NCBI GenBank assembly: GCA_018195615.1
Contig: JAGTPG010000002.1
Span: 3,837,501-3,901,500 of the forward strand
From: Streptomyces tuirus
Lineage (GTDB): Bacteria > Actinomycetota > Actinomycetes > Streptomycetales > Streptomycetaceae
Reading direction: 5' to 3'
DNA length: 64,000 bases
Part shown: positions 57,704 to 64,000 of the stretch, piece by piece
Position numbering within the stretch: position 1 is the stretch's first letter
Layout: the number at the start of each line of letters is the position of its first letter
The notes under the pieces: model-generated
Seen by the model: only the letters and a program-made list of their open reading frames with translations
The model's database searches: none
What the model was told of the DNA's origin: nothing
Translations under genes and position numbers: made by a program

Positions 57704-59208
57704 ATGGCGTCCAGCCTGACGAAGGACTCGGCCCGCCCGGACACCCCCGGTTCCGAGAAGACCTTCTTCGGCCACCCCGCGGACTGGCCACTCTGTTCAT
57801 GACCGAGATGTGGGAGCGATTCTCCTACTACGGCATGAGGGCCCTGCTCCCGCTGTACCTGGTGGCCCCGGGTGGCCTGCACCTGAGCGCGGGCACGGCG
57901 ACGGCGATCTACGCCGTGTACGTGTCGCTGGTGTACCTGCTCACCCTGCCGGGCGGCTGGTTCGCCGACCGTGTGCTCGGTCCCCGCAAGACGGTCGCCG
58001 TCGCGGGCCTGGTCATCATGCTCGGCCATCTGTGCCTCGCACTGCCCGCCGCCGCGAGCTTCTACGTCGGCCTGGGCCTCGTCGCCATCGGTTCCGGTCT
58101 GCTGAAGGCCAACATCTCCACGATGGTCGGCCACCTCTACAACGGCCCGGACGACCCGCGCCGGGACGGCGGCTTCACCGTCTTCTACATCGGCATCAAC
58201 CTCGGCGCCTTCGTCGCTCCGCTGGTCATCGGCACCATCGGTGAGAGCGTCAACTGGCACCTGGGCTTCGCGCTGGCCGCACTCGGCATGGCGCTGGGTC
58301 TGGTGCAGTTCCTGCTCGGCGGCCGCCACCTGAGCGCGCGGAGCAGCGAGGTCCCGACCCCGCTGTCGCCCGCCGAGAAGGCGTCCACCCTGCGCAAGGG
58401 CCTGATCTGGCTGGCCGTGGCCGTGGTCTTCTACGGCGTCGTCGGCGGCACCGGCCACTTCACCCTGAACTGGGCGCTGATCCCGCTCACGCTGCTCGGC
58501 CTGTTCGTGCCGATCCTGGTCATCTCCCGCATCATGCGGGACAAGGACCTGGACTCCGGCGAGCGGTCGAAGGTGTCGGCGTACATCTGGTTCTTCGTCG
58601 CCGCCGCCGTCTTCTGGATGATCTACGACCAGGGCGGCTCGACCCTGTCGCTGTTCGCCGAGAAGAGCGCCGACAACAGCGTCTTCGGCTGGGAGTTCCC
58701 GGTCTCCTGGTACCAGTCGGTCAACCCGGTCCTGATCATGGCGCTGGCGCCCGTCTTCGCCTGGCTGTGGCTGTGGCTGAACCGGCGCGGCAAGGAGCCG
58801 AGCACCATCGTGAAGTTCGGCTCCGGCCTGGTGCTGGTGGGTGCGTCCTTCTTCCTCTTCCTCGCCCCGCTGTCGATCGCGGAGGGCGGTCACAAGGCCG
58901 CGGCGATGTGGCTGGTCGCGGTCTACTTCACGCAGACCGTCGGTGAGCTGACCCTGTCGCCGGTGGGTCTGTCCGTGACGACGAAGATGGCGCCGGCGAA
59001 GTACGCCTCGCAGATGATGGGCGTCTGGTTCCTCGCCGTCACCGCGGGCGACTCCGTCACGGCGCTGCTGTCGAACCCGGCCGTCGGCGGGATCAACCTG
59101 GACCGGATGGGCTTCGTGGCGCTGGAGGCGGCGCTCGCCGTGGTCGCCGGTTTCGCGGTGTTCATGTACCGCAAGAAGGTCAAGGCGATGATGGGCGACG
59201 TCCGCTGA
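57704..59208 (+). CDS. POT/PTR2 family proton-dependent oligopeptide transporter (frame break near 57778)
   Basis: 501 residues from ATG 57704 (MASSLTKDSARPDTPGSEKT) after restoring one C near 57776-57779; the join reads FFGHPRGLATLFMTEMWERF. It imports di- and tripeptides with protons. Family features: MTEMWERFSYYGMRALLPLY, the ExxERFxYYG motif in TM1, GGWFADRVLGPRKTV, FYIGINLGAFVAPLVIG (PTR2 signature) and 12-14 membrane segments. Could supply peptides to the cytosolic dipeptidase encoded nearby. Terminator at 59236-59264. Confidence 0.92.
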
Positions 59209-59235
59209 CGGCCCTCACCGGGCCCTGAGGAAGTT

Positions 59236-59264
59236 GGCCGCCGCACTCCCGAGGTGCGGCGGCC
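59236..59264. terminator. Bidirectional hairpin terminator
   Basis: Perfect 11-bp inverted repeat GGCCGCCGCAC / GTGCGGCGGCC with a 7-nt loop, between the POT gene and the convergent secreted-protein gene. Confidence 0.8.
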
Positions 59265-59273
59265 CTTCCTCAT

Positions 59274-59320
59274 GTCTGCCCTTTCTCACGTCTGCCCTTT
59301 CTCACGTCTGCCCTTCTCAT
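59274..59320. repeat. Tandem 16-nt repeat at the 3' end of a secreted-protein gene
   Basis: GTCTGCCCTTTCTCAC twice exactly, then a third copy missing one T. Located between the terminator and the stop codon of the gene at 59317-60363, touching its last codons. Confidence 0.8.
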
Positions 59321-60363
59321 GTCTTCGTCGGTCCGGACGGGTCGGCGTCCGGGGTGAACCAGGGCCGGGTCGCGGGCCGGGGCGGGGGTGAGGGACCGGG
59401 CGTGGGCGAGGGACCGGGCGTGGGCGAGGGACCGGGCACTGTGGCGGGCAGGCGCGGGCGGCGGGGCCGGCGGGCCGCGTGGCCGGGATGGCGTGGGCGT
59501 ACGTGATCCACCACGGCCAGGCCGGCGCGGAACAGCGCCGCCGGTACGACCAGCAGGACGAGGGCCCAGAACAGGGTCACGCCCCACGGGCGGCCCACGC
59601 CCCACGGGTGCTCGGCGAGGACCTTGCCGCCGTACTTCAGGGACACGGTGTAGTCGCCGTGCGCCCCGCCCGCGAGTTCCACGGGAAGCTCGATCCGCGT
59701 CTTCCCACCGGGCCGGATCGTGCCCCGCCACCGCTGGTCCTGCCACTGCGGGGCGAACACGCCGTGGGAGGTGCCGACCTGGAAGACGGGGTCCTTCACG
59801 GGGGACGTCCCGACGTTGCCGACGGTGACCACGAGGGTCCTGGTGGGCGGGGAGCCGAACCAGGTCAGCAGCCCGCCGGCGCCGCGCAGCCGGGTGTCCG
59901 CGAGCAGGGTCAGCCGGCCGCCGGCCCGGTCCGCGGGCAGCGGCTCGACCGCGTGCCCGGCGACCTGAAGGGCCGTGTCGGCCTCGGCGTCGGCCCCTGT
60001 CACGGTCTCCACGTGCACCACGCAGGGGCACGGCACGGGCGGTTCCACGACGGGCAGTTCGCGGCGGAAGCGCCCCTCGGAGTCGGTGGTGACGGCCCGG
60101 CCGTCGGCGTTGGCGCAGGAGTTGGTGCCGCCGGTCACGCCCCGGGACGGCTCGGCCTGCCCGCAGATCAGCAGCGTCAGCAGGGCCCGGGGCCGCCAGC
60201 CGCTGCCGGTGACGGTGACCGAACCACCCGTCCCGGCCTGGGCCTCGGACACCTCGACGGCGGGCCGGTCCGCGCCGTGGGCGGGCCCGGCTCCGACCAG
60301 CCCCAGCAGGAGCACCAACAGCACCGGCAGCGACAGGTGGGAAACACGGGCTGCGTACGGCAT
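59317..60363 (-). CDS. Secreted, membrane-anchored Pro-rich protein with neocarzinostatin-like Ig fold
   Basis: 348 residues, with signal peptide LSLPVLLVLLLGLVGAGPAHG. The first domain (about 35-130) reads VSEAQAGTGGSVTVTGSGWR, with cysteines and a PCPCVVHVETV ending, similar to neocarzinostatin-like domains of actinobacterial surface proteins. A second beta domain (TLVVTVGNVGTSPVKDPVFQ) precedes a C-terminal membrane helix (about 262-287) and a cytoplasmic-side tail of GPSPTP repeats. Function unknown. The LPXTG gene is just upstream on the same strand; the two may form a surface module. Confidence 0.75.
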   Translation of the reverse strand: MPYAARVSHLSLPVLLVLLLGLVGAGPAHGADRPAVEVSEAQAGTGGSVTVTGSGWRPRALLTLLICGQAEPSRGVTGGTNSCANADGRAVTTDSEGRFRRELPVVEPPVPCPCVVHVETVTGADAEADTALQVAGHAVEPLPADRAGGRLTLLADTRLRGAGGLLTWFGSPPTRTLVVTVGNVGTSPVKDPVFQVGTSHGVFAPQWQDQRWRGTIRPGGKTRIELPVELAGGAHGDYTVSLKYGGKVLAEHPWGVGRPWGVTLFWALVLLVVPAALFRAGLAVVDHVRPRHPGHAARRPRRPRLPATVPGPSPTPGPSPTPGPSPPPRPATRPWFTPDADPSGPTKT

Positions 60364-60481
60364 CGGCGGCTCCAGCGGTCGGGCGGACGGGCCTGCGACA
60401 TCGGCGGCATCGGCGGCCCGAGCAGTCGACCGGGCGGGCGTACCGGGCCCGGCCGCCCCGGGCCGTGTCTACGGGTGGGAC

Positions 60482-61189
60482 TCAGTGGCGTGCCCGAGCG
60501 CCCTGGTGACGTCGTGTCAGCCACAGGGCGCCCGCCGCGCCGGCGAGCAGGACCGTGCCGCCGAGTGTGCCGAGGGCGACGGCCGAGTCCTCGGGGCCGG
60601 TCTGCGGGAGTTCGGCGCCGCCGCCGGAGCCGGAGCCCGGGTCGCCGCCCTGGGTGGAGCCGGTGGTACCGCCGCCGCTCGCGGCCGTGACGTCCAGGGT
60701 CAGGGACGGGCCCGGGTCGTTCGTCGGGGTGCACGTGGTCGTCGTGCCGAGCGCCTTGATGGTGAGCACCCCGGCCGTGAAGGTGACCTTTCCGCTCTTC
60801 TTCGGCGTGTACGTTCCACTCAGGTCGTTGATCTTGATCGGGGTGTTGGCCGGGATGGCGGCGTCGTTGGCGGGGCCGGTCACCGTCATGGTGCCGCTGT
60901 CGGCACCGCCCAGGGCGATGGTGGCGCTCGGCGTCATGGCGCCCTTGCCCAGTTCGACCGGGCTGGAGGAGACGCCCTTCTGCCAGGACATGGTGATCCG
61001 GTAGCCGCTGCCGCTCTTGACGCCCTTGATGTCGATGGGCGAGACGGCACTCTTGTCGCCGATCGGCGTCTTGCACTGGTAGTTGACGTCGACGACCTCG
61101 GCCCGGGCCACGGGGGCGGCCATCAACACCGCCGAGCCGGCCAGGGCGGCGGCGGACGCGAGCGCGGCGGTTCGATTCCGGTACGACAC
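60482..61189 (-). CDS. LPXTG-anchored (sortase substrate) surface protein
   Basis: 235 residues from GTG 61187-61189. Signal peptide LASAAALAGSAVLMAAPVAR. The mature domain (about 32-175) is beta-rich with two cysteines (YQCKTPIG, TTTCTPTND), then a Gly/Ser linker and a full sorting signal: LPQTG (about 196-200), hydrophobic segment ALGTLGGTVLLAGAAGALWL, positive tail RRHQGARARH. A sortase would link it to the wall. No sortase gene is in the window. The start lies 358 bp from the prsI stop. Confidence 0.85.
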   Translation of the reverse strand: MSYRNRTAALASAAALAGSAVLMAAPVARAEVVDVNYQCKTPIGDKSAVSPIDIKGVKSGSGYRITMSWQKGVSSSPVELGKGAMTPSATIALGGADSGTMTVTGPANDAAIPANTPIKINDLSGTYTPKKSGKVTFTAGVLTIKALGTTTTCTPTNDPGPSLTLDVTAASGGGTTGSTQGGDPGSGSGGGAELPQTGPEDSAVALGTLGGTVLLAGAAGALWLTRRHQGARARH

Positions 61190-61547
61190 GGTGCCGCTCC
61201 CCTTCCTGTTCCTGACGATGCATCAGATCGGGCCGTCAAGGTACGCCCGGGGCCTTGAGGAAGGAAGACACAGTGCGGGCCGGATCTGTGACGATCCGGC
61301 GTGTGGTGAGTGACGTACGAGGGGATAAGCGACGGAGATTCCGCGGATCTCCGTCAGGTTGAGCCGGGCCGACCGTCGAGAGGGCCCGACGTCGTCGAGC
61401 CGGGCGGGCAGCCGGGAGATGCGAGGGCCGTAGAGCAGGTCGACCACCGAGAATGCTCAGGGGCCCGAGCCGGGTCGGCCGTGGTCGCGGACCGGGGTCC
61501 GTCGCTCGGACGGGCGCCAGGGGTGTGACCCGTGCGGCCCGGTCCGG
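61190..61547. other. 358-bp gap between prsI and the LPXTG gene
   Basis: No gene supported. A 9-bp hairpin GACGGAGAT / ATCTCCGTC (61331-61355) and a smaller CGGATC / GATCCG hairpin (about 61279-61296) could end prsI transcription. It must also hold the promoter of the LPXTG gene (minus strand). Confidence 0.5.
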
Positions 61548-62101
61548 TCACGCAGGTGCGCCCAGTTCCGCCCACACCGTCTTGCCGGCGACCCCCGGTG
61601 TGCGGACGACCCCCAGTCCAGGCACAGTCGCTGGACGATGAACATGCCGTGTCCGCCCGGGCGGCCCGCGCGGTGCGGGGTGCGGGGTGCCGGCTGGCCC
61701 GTGCCCCGGTCGGCGACCTCGATGCGGATCACCTTGTTGTCGCAGGTGATGAACAGCTGGTCCGGCCCCTCGGCGTGCAGGCAGGCATTGGTGACCAACT
61801 CGGAGACGACGAGCAGCACGTCCTCCGCGGCGGCCCGCTGGTCCGCGGAGGCGGCCGGCAGCCAGCCCCACGCGTACAGCGCCTGGCGGGTGAAGTCGCG
61901 GGCGAGCGGTACGACACCGCTCTCCTCCTCGAAGCTCAGCCGGCGCACCTGCCGGCCCCCCGGCGGCGCCGCGGCTCCGGACGGCGCGGCCACGCCCTCG
62001 CCGGACACACCGGCCGCCGGTACGCCACCCTCGGACGCCCCGGAAGCGCCGCTGGGCTCCGGCCCGCGGTCGCCCGGCGAGTAGGGCCGGGTGGTGCTCA
62101 T
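61548..62101 (-). CDS. Anti-sigma factor, HATPase_c serine kinase, PrsI-like (frame break near 61613)
   Basis: 184 residues, MSTTRPYSPGDRGPEPSGAS, one G missing near 61612-61616; restored end VVRTPGVAGKTVWAELGAPA. A disordered N-terminus of about 45 residues is followed by the GHKL ATPase domain: VVSELVTNACLHAEGPDQLF (N-box), IRIEVADRGTGQPAP and GRPGGHGMFIVQRLCLDWG. Such proteins bind a SigB/F-type sigma factor and phosphorylate an anti-anti-sigma factor. In S. coelicolor the genes prsI-arsI-sigI have this arrangement; orthology is inferred. Confidence 0.85.
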
Positions 62102-62253
62102 CAGCGCTTCACCTCACCGATTCACCAGTTCACGATGGAAAAAGTCAGTACACAGTCAGTCACGCGGTGCGCGGCACGTCGGTTTCCCTGCGCCCCCGTC
62201 ACCCTGGCAGCCGACAGGTTCAGGATGTCTCCTGCCCGGGCGGACCGGCAGAA

Positions 62254-62290
62254 CACCCCCGTATTGCCCACGAAGGGCGAGACGGGGGTG
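62254..62290 (-). terminator. Hairpin terminator downstream of the anti-anti-sigma gene
   Basis: CACCCCCGT / ACGGGGGTG (9 bp) enclosing an inner GCCC / GGGC stem, 54 bp past the arsI-like stop and upstream of prsI. Confidence 0.6.
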
Positions 62291-62343
62291 GGACTCCGGT
62301 CACAGAGGGGTGGCCGAGGCTCGGCGCGCGGACGCACCGTCGG

Positions 62344-62721
62344 TCAGCCCGACTCGTCGGCCAGCGCCGCCTCGAGCGTGTCATGGACGGTGAAGACCGC
62401 ATCCGCACCGGTGATCTCGAACACGCGTGCTACCACCGGCTGCATCCCGGCGAGCGTCACACCGCCACCGGCGGCCTCGGCCTTCAGCCGCGCCCCGAGG
62501 AGCACGTTCAACCCCGTGGAGTCGCAGAACTCCAGACGCGCGCAGTCGATGACCAGGCGCTTGAATCCCTTGGCGAGGCAGTCCTCGAGTGGCTCACGCA
62601 ACAGATCGGCGGTGTGGTGATCCAGCTCACCCGCCGGGGTCACGACGGCACTAGAGCCCTCTTCCCGCACCTCCACCAGAAGCCGGCCAGACTGTGCGCT
62701 GCCGACCGTCCCGCGGTCCAT
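62344..62721 (-). CDS. Anti-anti-sigma factor (STAS domain), ArsI-like
   Basis: 125 residues from ATG 62719-62721, chosen because GGGAGAGAGA precedes it; an in-frame start at 62763 is possible. STAS features: LLVEVREEGSSAVVTPAGEL, LVIDCARLEFCDSTGLNVLL with the phosphorylatable Ser68 in DSTG, and AAGGGVTLAGMQPVVARVF. When dephosphorylated such proteins sequester the anti-sigma kinase and release sigma. Divergent from the sigma gene; prsI lies downstream after a terminator-like hairpin. Confidence 0.88.
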   Translation of the reverse strand: MDRGTVGSAQSGRLLVEVREEGSSAVVTPAGELDHHTADLLREPLEDCLAKGFKRLVIDCARLEFCDSTGLNVLLGARLKAEAAGGGVTLAGMQPVVARVFEITGADAVFTVHDTLEAALADESG

Positions 62722-62971
62722 GCCGTCTCTCTCTCCCGACGTCGTGGCTGCTTGCTGACGCACTCGAACACTACGCCTTCCTCACACGCTTCGACACCCG
62801 AACAACCACACACAAACGGACATATGCCCACAGAACGCACTTGCGGTGGGCTCAGGTAAGCGGGTAGGCCTAGTAAGACACGTAACCGACACGGCCGGCT
62901 TTGGAGGCGCCGCACACCGCAGTGCACGTACTGGCTCCGGCAGCCATATGCCGAGAACGATGGAGGACATC

Positions 62972-63886
62972 ATGTCACCCCGGCTCGACGGATCGCGTAC
63001 CCAGAAAGCGACGTCGACACCCCCTCCGGAACATCTGGATCCCATCGAGCAGGACGAGATGCTCGTCACACAGGACGTGCTTCTCGCCGGACTTCCGGAC
63101 ATCCCCCCGTACGAGGAAGTCGACGCTGTCGACGCACGGGCTCTGTCCAAGACCCTCTTCGAGCGCCTTGAGGCGCTGGAGGAAGGCACGCACGAGTACT
63201 CGTACGTCCGCAACACGCTCGTCGAACTGAACCTCGCGCTGGTCAAGTTCGCCGCTTCCCGGTTCCGCTCCCGCAGTGAGCCGATGGAGGACATCATCCA
63301 GGTCGGCACCATCGGCCTGATCAAGGCGATCGACCGCTTCGAGCTCTCTCGGGGTGTCGAGTTCCCCACGTTCGCGATGCCGACCATCGTCGGCGAGATC
63401 AAGCGCTTCTTCCGTGACACCTCGTGGTCCGTGCGCGTTCCGCGGCGGCTCCAGGAGCTGCGGCTCGACCTGGCCAAGGCCGGCGACGAGCTGGCCCAGA
63501 AGCTGGACCGGGCCCCGACGGTGGCCGAACTGGCGGAGCGCCTGGGCATCTCCAACGACGAGGTCGTCGAGGGCATGGCCGCGTCGAACGCCTACACCGC
63601 CTCCTCGCTGGACGCCCAGCCGGAGGAGGACGACTCCGAGGGCGCGCTCGCGGACCGCATCGGCTACGAGGACCACGGACTCGAAGGCATCGAGTACGTC
63701 GAGTCGTTGAAGCCGCTGATCGCCGAACTCCCGCCGCGCGACCGGAAGATCCTTTCGCTGCGCTTCGTCGCGGGCATGACCCAGTCGGAGATCGGCGAGG
63801 AACTGGGCATCTCCCAGATGCACGTCTCGCGTCTGCTGTCGCGGACGCTGGTACGGCTGCGCAAGGGGCTGACCGTCGAGGAGTGA
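62972..63886 (+). CDS. RNA polymerase sigma factor, SigB/SigF/SigG family (SigI-like)
   Basis: 304 residues from ATG 62972 (MSPRLDGSRTQKATSTPPPE; GGAGGA just upstream); ATGs at 62948 and 62960 are alternatives. Group 3 sigma-70: region 2 NTLVELNLALVKFAASRFRS and EPMEDIIQVGTIGLIKAIDR, region 3 VPRRLQELRLDLAKAGDELA, region 4 LPPRDRKILSLRFVAGMTQS and EIGEELGISQMHVSRLLSRT. Stress or development sigma factor controlled by partner switching with the two adjacent genes. In S. coelicolor the equivalent locus encodes SigI. Confidence 0.92.
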   Translation: MSPRLDGSRTQKATSTPPPEHLDPIEQDEMLVTQDVLLAGLPDIPPYEEVDAVDARALSKTLFERLEALEEGTHEYSYVRNTLVELNLALVKFAASRFRSRSEPMEDIIQVGTIGLIKAIDRFELSRGVEFPTFAMPTIVGEIKRFFRDTSWSVRVPRRLQELRLDLAKAGDELAQKLDRAPTVAELAERLGISNDEVVEGMAASNAYTASSLDAQPEEDDSEGALADRIGYEDHGLEGIEYVESLKPLIAELPPRDRKILSLRFVAGMTQSEIGEELGISQMHVSRLLSRTLVRLRKGLTVEE

Positions 63887-63911
63887 TCCTCACCGGGTGA
63901 CGCTGTCCTTC

Positions 63912-63937
63912 GAGGGCGGGCCTCAGGGCCCGCCCTC
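63912..63937. terminator. Hairpin terminator after the sigma gene
   Basis: Perfect 11-bp inverted repeat GAGGGCGGGCC / GGCCCGCCCTC with a 4-nt loop, 26 bp past the sigma stop. Could also serve a convergent gene to the right. Confidence 0.85.
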
Positions 63938-63960
63938 AGGCGCGTGCCGTGAGCGGACCC

Positions 63961-64000
63961 TCAGGAGTTGAGGACCAGCGCGGCCGTCGGGACGAACGGG
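63961..64000 (-). CDS. Possible C-terminal end of a minus-strand gene running off the window
   Basis: The minus strand reads PFVPTAALVLNS and a TGA at 63961-63963, right after the terminator at 63912-63937. Only 12 residues are visible; product unknown. Confidence 0.35.
   Translation of the reverse strand, partial: PFVPTAALVLNS

Noticed and set aside
62764..62971. Sigma-B-type promoter (GTTT-N14-16-GGGTA) for the sigma gene
   Set aside because: A GGGTAG occurs near 62858, but no matching -35 at the right distance; not strong enough to list.

Overview
The window is high-GC actinobacterial chromosome, almost certainly Streptomyces. It carries whiB, cutRS and a prsI/arsI/sigI-like partner-switching locus, F420 genes, many LytR-CpsA-Psr (LCP) proteins, GTG/TTG starts and the usual long antisense open frames. 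From memory, the gene order follows the conserved actinobacterial block known from Mycobacterium tuberculosis (sahH; manA, SIS protein and pmm; DUF3499; whiB2; fbiA-fbiB; NDP-mannose pyrophosphorylase; LCP; fadE25; purE-purK-GtrA).

Layout. 1-2050: SpoIIM-like/RDD membrane protein pair and a hypothetical. 2226-7180: ahcY, a fructose-type PTS permease and a signal peptidase-like protein. 7254-14745: cation efflux, manA, SIS, Trm112 and phosphomannomutase genes, lactate permease, DUF3499. 15040-21154: metallopeptidase-like protein, DUF5719 protein coupled to a 1227-residue glycosyltransferase, whiB. 21597-24649: a cysteine-rich upstream ORF, cysteine dioxygenase, fbiA, fbiB. 24771-29534: DNA glycosylase, sugar-nucleotide pyrophosphorylase, PGRP-type amidase, TIGR03089 protein. 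29794-43132: seven LCP genes with one glycosyltransferase and a copper-storage-like protein. 43252-48333: thioesterase, an integrase plus HTH insertion, acyl-CoA dehydrogenase, UDP-glucose dehydrogenase. 48445-54470: CGNR protein, two VOC proteins, an M19 pseudoenzyme, deletion stubs, active M19 dipeptidase, purE, purK. 54590-63886: GtrA, cutRS, POT transporter, two surface proteins, prsI/arsI/sigI.

The common theme is the cell envelope: mannose and UDP-glucuronate precursors, glycosyltransferases and LCP ligases, with peptidoglycan recognition and surface-anchored proteins. F420 synthesis, methyl-cycle recycling and purine synthesis make up the housekeeping part.

The most interesting item is a 30-codon ORF at 21633-21725 that ends in a cysteine-codon cluster. 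It has a promoter spaced for a leaderless transcript and sits upstream of a cysteine dioxygenase gene whose Shine-Dalgarno lies in a predicted hairpin. This looks like a cysteine-sensing attenuator.

Caution: about 31 single-base frame breaks occur in some 21 genes, and every one is repaired by adding one G or C to a short run. I read these as sequence errors, not pseudogenes, and annotate such genes across the break.
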